The position numbers and the translations under genes were made by a program. This document shows, piece after piece, positions 56,033 to 64,000 of a stretch of 64,000 bases of DNA (its first letter is position 1; the number at the start of each line of letters is the position of its first letter). A model generated the notes under the pieces. The model made no database searches, had not been told where the DNA came from, and was given only the letters and a program-made list of their open reading frames with translations. The stretch is from assembly GCA_009809945.1 (NCBI GenBank), contig WTPW01000326.1, positions 225,491-289,490 of the forward strand. The letters are read 5' to 3'. This DNA comes from Gigaspora margarita (lineage: Eukaryota > Glomeromycota > Glomeromycetes > Diversisporales > Gigasporaceae).

Positions 56033-56466
56033 TTAGAAAATCTTGTATAACCATAGTGGAAATAGCAATACCCTTAATTTAATATAAGATTCATTATTAA
56101 TTTTTTTTATTTATCAAAATTATGTAGTACATAGCTACAAAAAATATACAGATGTATAATTTTGAATTTTAGCTTAATTCAGGCTAAGATTTGAAATAAA
56201 ATAGAGTAAAAATTACTACTATAAAAATTCAAACCAATGTTTGTTTTGTCAAAAATTATTTATAGCTCAAAATTTAATCTGCAAAGAATCTTATGCACAT
56301 TTTTTTGCAAAATTTTGTTATATATAGTACCTTTTAACTCTTATTAGTAGCAATAACTAATTCTAAACAAACAAAATAAATTTTTAGGGGTTCAAACTCT
56401 TTTTTGAACATCTGTAAATTCATAAATAATTAAAAACAGTATAGTAGAAAAAGAGGAGAGTCAATA

Positions 56467-56630
56467 AGGGTGCTGACATTTATTAGATAATATTTTAGGG
56501 TATGGAGATCAAGCAAAACCTTACCTCATATAAAAAACTATAGCCAATCAAATTTAGCTAAATATATTACCTGGGGGTAGAAGTTAGTTTCTATAGTAAA
56601 TAGATATTAGGTAATAAATATTAGCACCCT
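56467..56630. mobile_element. 164 bp MITE, AGGGTGCTRA ends
   Basis: AGGGTGCTGACATTTATTA on the left and, on the minus strand, AGGGTGCTAATATTTATTA on the right. AATA flanks both sides. Confidence 0.65.
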
Positions 56631-56789
56631 AATAGCAAACAATTCATTATATAATAAATAAGTAAATAACTAAGTAAAGAAATATACAGAAAGAAAAGAG
56701 AAGCTAAAAAGAGTATGAAGAATAGGTAAAGCAGAAAACAGTCCCTTTTGAAAAAATTTAAAGCACAGATTTTAGCACTTCTTTAACTA

Positions 56790-57210
56790 AACAAGGAGAA
56801 ATGGGCTTATTAGAAAAAATAGTTAAAGCACAACAAGACTTTGTTGTAAAACTTAATGAACAAGATAAGGTTATAGAGTTAACAAAAAAGAAGAAGAAAT
56901 CAGTCAATACAGAGGTTTCTTTGAAAAGCAAAATATTGGGTATACAAGCTTAATAGTTTCAAATAATAATATGATATCATTATATCCAAACAAAACAACA
57001 AATATAGAACTAATCAAAGTATGATATTAGAACCTTCTATATTAGGAGAAACAACAGATCTGTACAATATGTTCTTATCAGACAACAAAAATAGTAGAAA
57101 CAAAAATCTATTGGAACAAATAAAGATCAATCAACCAAATAAGGAGATAACAGAATATACAGAGTTAGATTATTACAAGACATGGGAAAATCAAGAGAAA
57201 AATAGATAAC
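56790..57210 (+). pseudogene. 5' coding relic of the second LINE (ORF1-like)
   Basis: MGLLEKIVKAQQDFVVKLNE, with a coiled-coil-like pattern, is followed after stops by a 62-codon frame with ETTDLYNMFLSDN. No domain is recognised; its position before the endonuclease suggests ORF1. Confidence 0.4.
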
Positions 57211-59493
57211 AAAAAACAGAGCAAAGAAAGAAGGTTCAGAAAGAAGAGAAGGGCAAAAGACAATACAGAATTATTATATAGCTAGTTGTAGCTAGAAAAG
57301 AAATAAAGTACAAAGATCTATAAAATCAGAATGAAACCAAAAGATACAAGAAAGTAAACTAAAAGTAAGGAGAGCTTTAAGTAGAATGAACAATATACTA
57401 TTTGACAAGAATAAATAGACAGAGATACAATTATTAAAGCTTTCAAGAATCTAGGAGAATTGCTCACATTTATACAACATAAACTAGAAACTAAAGGTAC
57501 AAATCATAAAATCCTAGAAGCAATCGAAACAAAATTAAAGTATAAATTAGAGTATTTTTTAGAACATTTACAAAAAGACATGAAATACAACTAGCATATC
57601 AAAAAAATTTATACAGTTACTGGGAGAGGCAATAGAAAGATACAAGCATGAATACTATGCTTATATTATTACTAAAAAGAATAAGAATCAGATTTATGAC
57701 AAACTATATAAAAAACTGGAAATAGATTATATGACAAATTTAGATTTCATTATTTTAGATGCATATAAAATTACAAGATTAATTTTTTATATAGCAGGTT
57801 TCTCAAGAATAGAAAATCAATTAAAATATGAAGAGCTTAAAATTAAGATATTAGATTTACTTAATAGAAGGCTAAAAACTTACCAGAAATTTTAAGAAAA
57901 TGCTAGTAAAAATTAGAGAAAGCCTACTCTGTACTTACTAATACAAAATAGAAGATTTACAGACATAACAGAAATAGCTTTAAGATATGTATACAAATTT
58001 GTAATAATAACAGAATCCTTTATACAAGATCACAAGATTACAAAATTGACTTGCTATAAGTTTCAAGGGTGCTTAAGAGGAAGTACAAGGTCTATTTCCA
58101 ATTATAAGAAGAGCAAACTTAAAAAATTTAAGGGTAGGATGAATGTAGATCATTTTTAATAGTAATCACATTGCAAATTATATGATATTATATGATCTAC
58201 ATTGATTTGACCAATTATAATTATAAATATTGAAAATCTGACCAATTAGAATTAGTAATTTTTGTGCTATCTAGGCAAATTTTAATCAACCTAGGAAGAT
58301 TTGATGACATATTAAAGTAAAATTTTTTAAATAATATATAGATCAAATTTTTATTATTATAGTAAAAGGGTTTTAAACTATGCAAAACAAAATTTTAGTA
58401 AAGTTTGGTTGCAGTCTTAAAAACTTTTAACAATAGCATATTTTTAATTTTGTATAAAATTTTTTTGGCATATGAGATCATATAATAAATAATCAATATT
58501 CACCCTACCCTTAAAGAATAATGCTTAAGAATTAATAAAATATTACTACATGGTCTCTTTTCCAAAGGTGTACTTCAATTTACTACTGAATAAAATACTC
58601 TTACCAAAGACTCTACAAAAATTGATTTCAAGAATGAAAGAACTCTTACTATTTTATCCAAAGAATAGAGAAATTTTAAAGAATATATAAAAAGTTGAGA
58701 AAGGTGTATACTAACAAGTTTTTACCAAATAATTACTTGATAAGTAAGAAAAGATTACTGAAAAACCAGAGTCTTTTGGATTAAAAAGAGGATCCACTTT
58801 CCCTATTAGAAAAAAGGAGCAGACAAAAGTTTTATCCAACAAATTCCAAGATATTACATAATATCAATGCTACTACTAAAAAGTTATATAGAAGTAAACT
58901 ATACAGACCTTGAAAACCTCCTACAAAATTAGAAAAATGCATCTAAAGTGATTCTAATTTTACTAATTGAGAATATAAAGGAACTAAGATTAGTGGTTAG
59001 AAATTTAAGAGATCATTACTTCTTTTACAAGTTATCAAAGGAGTGGATAAAAATAAAGAAGAATCAAAAAAATGATTTGAAAAAAGAGTAGAAATTTCTG
59101 AGCAACCTTGAGGAATCAAACAAAAGTGTATAATTAAAAGTATCTGAAAGCAGATTGTTGTTTTATTACAGAATAAAAAAAGTTCCAAAAGCAATGGAAC
59201 TACTAAGGATAAATTTTGTAATAGAAACAGTTCCTGACTGGGTATTTGATATAAAAAAATTTCAAAGCCTAAATGGGACATTTTTGCTAGACAATCACTG
59301 ATCATAAAAGGTCACAGGAATGAGAAGATAGAAGATAATCTAAACAATAAGTGATCAATACAATAGATTAACAGAAAGTTTTTCAAATAATGCTTTAATA
59401 GAATAAATAATAATATAGATTCAAATTTTTACAAAACAGAGAACAAAGTAAAAGATAACTTAATAAGACAGATAATACTAGCTGCACACAATG
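57211..59493 (+). pseudogene. Decayed coding region of the second LINE
   Basis: Lys/Asn/Glu-rich frames broken by many stops on the plus strand, without recognisable domains. The 102-codon minus-strand frame at 58997-59305 is the shadow of this AT-rich coding sequence. Confidence 0.4.
58132..58510. mobile_element. TTAA-flanked MITE, GGGTAGGG family, copy 2
   Basis: 379 bp between TTAA tetramers (58128-58131, 58511-58514). Ends GGGTAGGATGAATGTAGATC and, on the minus strand, GGGTAGGGTGAATATTGATT. Shares the ATATGATCATATGA-type interior with the copy at 12867-13360. Confidence 0.75.
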
Positions 59494-60142
59494 TATCCCT
59501 TAGTTTGTAGAGGTTTGCAGGCATATTTGCCTGCATAATTACTATAATTATATTTCTGATCTACTTTTTTAATTATTTAAAATATTTAAATAAATTTGGG
59601 ATAATAATATTTGAAAACAAGAATTATATTTTTGAATTATTTAATAAGACAAAAAGTTTATGTTGCTTATAAGCTAAAAATATTGAATTTTAAAGAAATT
59701 TTTAAACCAAAAAAATAATTTACAATATCTTGGCAAATTCTTTAAATATTGGTTTTAAAAATATAGTTCCTAATACAATATTGTAGTTTATATAAAGGAT
59801 TATAACTTTAATTATTGCATTTTAAGTAATTTATTTGTAAAAATTAAGACTTGTATTAGAAGTAAAAATTTTTTTTATAGACGGAGACATATAAAATTTG
59901 AGAAAATCTAAAGAAAAACTTCTATAGTAAAAGTCTCAAAACAAAAACTTTAAACTTTAATTACACCAAAGATTTTTAATAATTTTAAAAAATTTTTATA
60001 ATAAAGTTGATAAAACAAAACTAATATTAAATTTTTTACTTAGAAAATATATAGCTAAAATTAATATTTAAAGTTTTATTTAAAAAATTTAAAATTTTAA
60101 AATTTATGCAGGCAAATTTGCCTGCATAACAAATTAAGGGAT
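59494..60142. mobile_element. 650 bp MITE with palindromic ends, copy 2 (inverted)
   Basis: Inverted copy of 7462-8121, with TATCCCTTAGTTTGT and TATCCCTTAATTTGT ends and TTTGCCTGCATAA palindrome parts. The two copies are similar over their whole length. Confidence 0.8.
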
Positions 60143-60299
60143 AGGGTTTGAATAAACTATTAAAGAGACATTTAGTTTAAGAATATTACAAAAAGGAAGA
60201 AATAGATATTATGTCAGTTACTAAACTAAAATCACAGAAAGAGAACTTAAAGTAGTCACTTGTTAACCTATATATCATAGCTAAATAGTAAACCAGGTC

Positions 60300-60870
60300 C
60301 TAGTTAGAGAATCTTAATTAGGAATAGCAGTACTAGTAAAACCTCACTTGAGACACTATATACACAATATAAAAAGTTTTATGAAACAGTAATATATATA
60401 GATTTTTTCTTTCTAGAACACACAGAGTAAGGGTTATATCTCTATATCTACCTTTGGGTAGACAAGATATATCAAGACAAACACAGAACAGGATAAGAGA
60501 CTAAATAGTTAACACAAAAACAAGAGTAATAGAATAATAATAATATGAGACTTCAATAGTGAAATTAAGAGAAAAAACAGTGAAAAAAAATACTAGTATT
60601 TAAAAATATGCAGATTAATCAATTCTGAATATGATTCAAATATAAAAAAGTCAAGAAATATACATAGAAAAAAGGAAGTTTGCAGTTACAAATATATGAT
60701 ATCTAAATATCAGATAGGATAATTAAGAACTTTATATACCTTTCAATTGAAAAAGTAATTCTATCAAAGTGATCATTGTATGATTAAGATCATCTGGCAG
60801 ATAGCTACAGAAGTTCCAAAAATAAGAAGAAAGAAAAATCAGAGGAAGGTATCCAAGTACAATAAATTAG
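60300..60870 (+). pseudogene. Endonuclease relic of the second LINE
   Basis: LGIAVLVKPHLRHYIHNIKS, then YLPLG-like sequence, a DFNSEIK at 60548 (the GDFN motif with Gly changed to a stop) and SDHCMIKIIWQIATEVPKIR at 60768 (catalytic SDH motif intact). Frameshifts separate these. Order and spacing fit an AP-like endonuclease. Confidence 0.6.
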
Positions 60871-61547
60871 AACAAGAGATCTAGGAGAAATTTATAAAAG
60901 AGTGAAAGAAAGGAAGGAAGCTTTGAAAATAAAAAAGATAGAAGATAAAAAACATTAAACAAGGCCTGGAACAAGTTAAATATTGCTATAAAAAATGTGG
61001 AAAAAGAACACATACCTATTGTAAGAATACAACCAAAACTTTTTGTAGCATATATGAAGAAGCAAATGAACTCTGCAGAGCATTAGTTAAAACTAATAAG
61101 ATAATAAGATTAATAAAAGTATAAAACTTCCTGTCTCTTACAAGGAAGTAGTATTGAAAGTAAATAAAAAAATCAAATTCAATAAGAATCTGATTAAATA
61201 TGAGAAAATAGAAATTGAGTATACAGAGCTATACACAAAACACATTAAGATATAAAAAAAAAACTAAAATAGAAAACAATAGTGAAATAAAAAAAAATTG
61301 TGAAAGCAGTCAACAGAAAACAGAACAACTTCCAAATAATATAAAAAAAAATAATAGATAATGTGTTAATAAGGTATAAGAGTAAAGTAGTAGTAGATAA
61401 TATCAAAAAGGTAGACAAGTTAATAACTAGTAAAAAAATTAAAGAAGAATTTAGAGAGCATTTTAGAAAGTGAACACAGAGTAATCCTATAGATGAAAAG
61501 TCATAGGATAAATAAAAAGTAAATATCAACTAATAGAAAGTATTGAT

Positions 61548-62309
61548 TGACCTTAGGGTCAATAGCCTAGCGGTTAAGTTCCAAGATCACCAATCGAAGG
61601 TTGCCAGTTCAAGTCCACCTAAGGGCAGAATTGAATTTGTGTTAAGACCAGTTTTGGAATAACTGAAGTCACCAATTTAGTCATAAGGCTGTGAGAATTG
61701 TGTAATAGTATGTTAGTGGTAGCGATCTGGCCTGTTGACGATAGGACTAGTAGAAGTCAACCCCGTATTGACAGTTAGGGCTCTACGTAGGAGTTGAGAT
61801 GCTGGTGCAACTTCTTACGAATAAGCAGCGAAGCAAGGACTAGTCTAGATGGATATAGGCAGAACTAAAACACCACAGGAAAACAGGGACCCAGGATGTC
61901 AAATAATGGATGCACCCTATCTGGACTTGGATTTGCCAGGGCTGGCTGTGCAGGCCAAGGATCAATGTGCCTTAAATGGAGCACTATAAGTGTATACAAT
62001 TGTTGGGTTTGGATGGTTAGTGGTAGTGGTTTAAGGAATATACCCTTACCACAAAGTTGTCTGAATACAGCCTGACTACAAGTGGAACCCCTGGTAACTG
62101 CGCCCTATAAATATGAACATTTGGGTCTGACAGTTAGTGGTGTATATTGTTGGGATTAGAAGTGAAGGAAAAAAAAAATAGAAAGTAAAAAACAGACCTA
62201 TTTCAGCATTTTCAAATACTGATATTGCAAATGCTAGTACTTATTTAAAAGGCCAGTGCCCAGTCCCATTTCGTAGTTTCAAATAATGATACCGCAGACC
62301 TACTGAAAA
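61548..62309 (+). mobile_element. Long tRNA-headed retroposon C (SINE-like, 0.76 kb)
   Basis: AATAGAAAGTATTGAT (16 bp) is duplicated at 61532-61547 and 62310-62325. The head has a near-canonical A box TAGCCTAGCGG (61563) and a B box-like CAGTTCAAGTCCA (61605). The body is non-coding, GC-richer than its surroundings, and holds CTGACTACAAGT (62072), like retroposon B. The last 140 bases contain an internal A-run plus AATAGAAAGTA at 62180 and a 21 bp direct repeat around TTTCAAATAATGATAC, so the 3' end may be composite. Confidence 0.8.
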
Positions 62310-62325
62310 AATAGAAAGTATTGAT

Positions 62326-63050
62326 AAAGAAAAAATACAAGTCTTTAATAAAGCAAATAGAGTTGAGAGAATTATCAGAGATAATAAACATGTTGCTAAA
62401 TAGGAAGGCAACAGGAGTCTAGGGTATATTAAATGAGATAATAAAAAGACTACCAAAAGAGGCTTTGAACTGTTACTAGAAATATTTAACTTTAGCTTAG
62501 AAAATAGAGTAGTACTAAAAGTATGGGTTCATGAATTAGTATATTCTATATCAAAAAAAAAGATATTTGAAGAAGATCTAAGACAAACCAGACTGATAAC
62601 ACTAATAGATCTACAAAAAAGATATTCACAAAAATTCTAACAATCAGATTCAATAGAATAATATTGGAAATAAAAGTTCTTAACCTACAAAATAATACTG
62701 CTTTACTACATGTAGTAATAGCCTCTCCATAAGCTGGTTAACAAATATGAATATTTAAGAGAATGTATAAACAAAAGAAAAAGATTACTAGTTGTTTTAT
62801 AGGATATATCAAAACATATGACTTCATATATCTGTTTATATTGTTGAAAGCTATAAGATGAATAAGATGCCTGAAAAGTTTATTAAATTATTGGATAACA
62901 TAATATTAAAATGAATAAACTAAATCATTACAAATTTAGGGAAAATACAATATATGAGATAGAAGATAGTTTTGGATCAGATAGTGTAATATCACTAATT
63001 CTATAGCAGGTATACTATAATCTATTAATATCAAAAATTGACTATACATA
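62326..63050 (+). pseudogene. RT relic of the second LINE
   Basis: LNRKATGV, stop, GILNEIIKRLPKEA, then VWVHELVYSISKKK and EEDLRQTRLITLIDLQKR match the first RT blocks; DISK- and KTYDFIYL-like pieces near 62800 fit motif A across a frameshift. Motif C (YADD) is not found before the element ends. Confidence 0.6.
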
Positions 63051-63465
63051 CACAGGTTGAACAAATGAATGCTGGGTATATACCAGGTACATACCAGAAA
63101 ACAAGTTTCCCAGTATGTACTCAGTATTCAACTAGGGATATGCTAAATAATGGTTGCATATTGGTAGTATATAGAATATATTAATAGTAAGCTACTAAGT
63201 AATGATGCTGCCCGAAACTATATAGTTTCAGATTTACCAAAACCAAAACTGGTATTACCAGTTTTGGGCATGATCTTCTTGACTGAAACTTGCCTAAAGA
63301 CCAAACTATTCCAATACTCCAAAACTATATTAATACTCTGAAACTGGTCTGCTAATAAATTCTAATTAAATATACATGAATTCGCATTAATATACTGCAT
63401 ATATGCTCTAATTCTGAATTTTGTCTCATGCATTTAGTTTATTTACAGACACATTGGCAAATTTT
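63051..63465. other. Mixed AT-rich DNA with small inverted repeats
   Basis: GGTTGAACAAATGAATGCTGG and CAGTATTCAACTAG (63055-63140) and an ACCAAAACTGG/CCAGTTTTGGGC pair (63238-63270) are short imperfect inversions. No coding signal. Confidence 0.35.
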
Positions 63466-63469
63466 ATAT

Positions 63470-63680
63470 ATAGATATATATCGATTACTAACCGGTAAGA
63501 TATATATCGATGATCAACACCCCTGCTGATTATTATCGATAGTGATAGTAATTGATATATATCCAGTTAATCGATATATATCTACTAGATATATATCGAT
63601 TAACCAAATATATATCGATAGTCAACACCCCTGCCGATTATTATCAATAGTGATAGTAATCGATATATATCTAATATGAT
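63470..63680. repeat. Two direct repeat units with GATATATATCGATTA ends
   Basis: Units at about 63473-63580 and 63590-63675 share CAACACCCCTGCYGATTATT and AGTGATAGTAATYGATATAT. Each starts and ends with inverted GATATATATCGATTA. CAGGGGTGTTGA (minus strand) would be a typical hAT end, so these may be paired or truncated hAT ends. Confidence 0.6.
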
Positions 63681-63709
63681 ATCAATTAATAATTATTATA
63701 TTCACATAA

Positions 63710-63900
63710 TCATGCTCGCAAGGTTTCGCAATTTATTATAAATTTTATTTTTTTATTTATTATTATTATATATTATATTTTAAATTAAATAATCAATATT
63801 TGCAAGATTTCGCATTTTAATATAAAAATTATTTATTTATTATTATTATATATTATATTATATTACATATTTTTATTATATATTATTATAAAAAAAAATG
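63710..63900. repeat. Two direct copies around GCAAGRTTTCGCA
   Basis: CGCAAGGTTTCGCAATTT (63718) and TTGCAAGATTTCGCATTT (63804) each precede the same TTATTTATTATTATTATAT tract. Low-complexity, non-coding. Confidence 0.5.
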
Positions 63901-64000
63901 AAAAACCAAAAAAAACCCCCTGAAAAAAAATAACAAAAAAAACAAAAACGAAAAAATAGTAATAATTTTTAACTACTTTCGCACTTCATCGCTTATATTC

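Larger units (their letters stand above)
53264..56080. mobile_element. Putative outer TIR element around a hAT insertion
   Basis: AGGGACTGCCTATTTCCGCC near 53268 and, on the minus strand, AGGGTATTGCTATTTCCACT near 56078 form an imperfect inverted pair, both followed by ATGG. Flanks are TAATTT-like on both sides. The hAT element at 53350 sits just inside the left end. About 540 bp remain without it. Confidence 0.4.
56780..63050 (+). mobile_element. Second decayed LINE, interrupted by three insertions
   Basis: A Lys/Asn-rich 5' coding relic (56790-57210), endonuclease traces (60300-60860) and RT traces (62330-63050) lie in order on the plus strand. It is split by a TTAA MITE (58132-58510), the 650 bp MITE (59494-60142) and a tRNA-headed retroposon (61548-62309). 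It is older or more decayed than the 41.7 kb LINE. RNase H and the 3' end are missing after 63050, so it is 3'-truncated or cut by unrelated DNA. Confidence 0.6.

Overview
The window looks like a repeat-dense, gene-free stretch of a eukaryotic genome. It is very AT-rich, holds a 416-base assembly gap, and I found no intact host gene, no rRNA and no functional tRNA gene. The decayed reverse transcriptase, RNase H and Gag-like fragments resemble, from memory, retroelement families of arbuscular mycorrhizal fungi (Glomeromycotina, Rhizophagus/Gigaspora type). That taxonomic call is an inference at roughly 60 % confidence; no host gene tests it.

Layout. 0.5-3 kb: TIR elements, including a 'CCCGAAAATAAGC' MITE. 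3.1-5.8 kb: a decayed minus-strand Gag with two broken zinc knuckles, split by a TA-flanked MITE. 7.3-10.6 kb: a pogo-like TIR element holding a 660 bp MITE and a hAT element, which itself holds another MITE. 11.1-14.5 kb: a MITE hit by a LINE fragment (itself hit by a TTAA MITE) and by a minus-strand retroposon. 14.5-21.3 kb: AT-rich sequence with several MITEs and foldbacks. 20.6-23.9 kb: direct repeats flanking a TIR element that contains the gap. 25.6-29.3 kb: a 3.7 kb hAT element with exact 8 bp TSDs, carrying a second hAT element built on GGGTCG repeats. 30.6-33.4 kb: two TIR/foldback elements and the first of three long tRNA-headed retroposons. 33.4-40.8 kb: decayed coding remnants and low-complexity DNA. 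40.8-52.5 kb: an inverted-repeat-bounded block holding a nearly full-length 7.9 kb LINE (ORF1, endonuclease, RT, RNase H), hAT elements and the second tRNA-headed retroposon. 52.6-56.6 kb: more MITEs and a 2.3 kb hAT element. 56.8-63.05 kb: a second decayed LINE holding two MITEs and the third tRNA-headed retroposon.

How it fits together. The DNA is a layered record of insertions. Decayed LINEs supply ORF1, endonuclease, RT and RNase H remnants. tRNA-headed retroposons with A-rich tails and 12-16 bp TSDs are probably mobilised by such LINEs. hAT, Tc1/mariner-like and TTAA elements are nested in them with recognisable TSDs. In-frame stops often sit at expected Trp or Arg codons, and CpG is nearly absent from many blocks but frequent in others (about 24-29 kb, 32.2-33.3 kb, 53.3-55.6 kb). 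Both fit decay of methylated cytosine. The most interesting objects are the three 0.76-1.2 kb tRNA-headed retroposons, whose bodies differ but partly share a motif.
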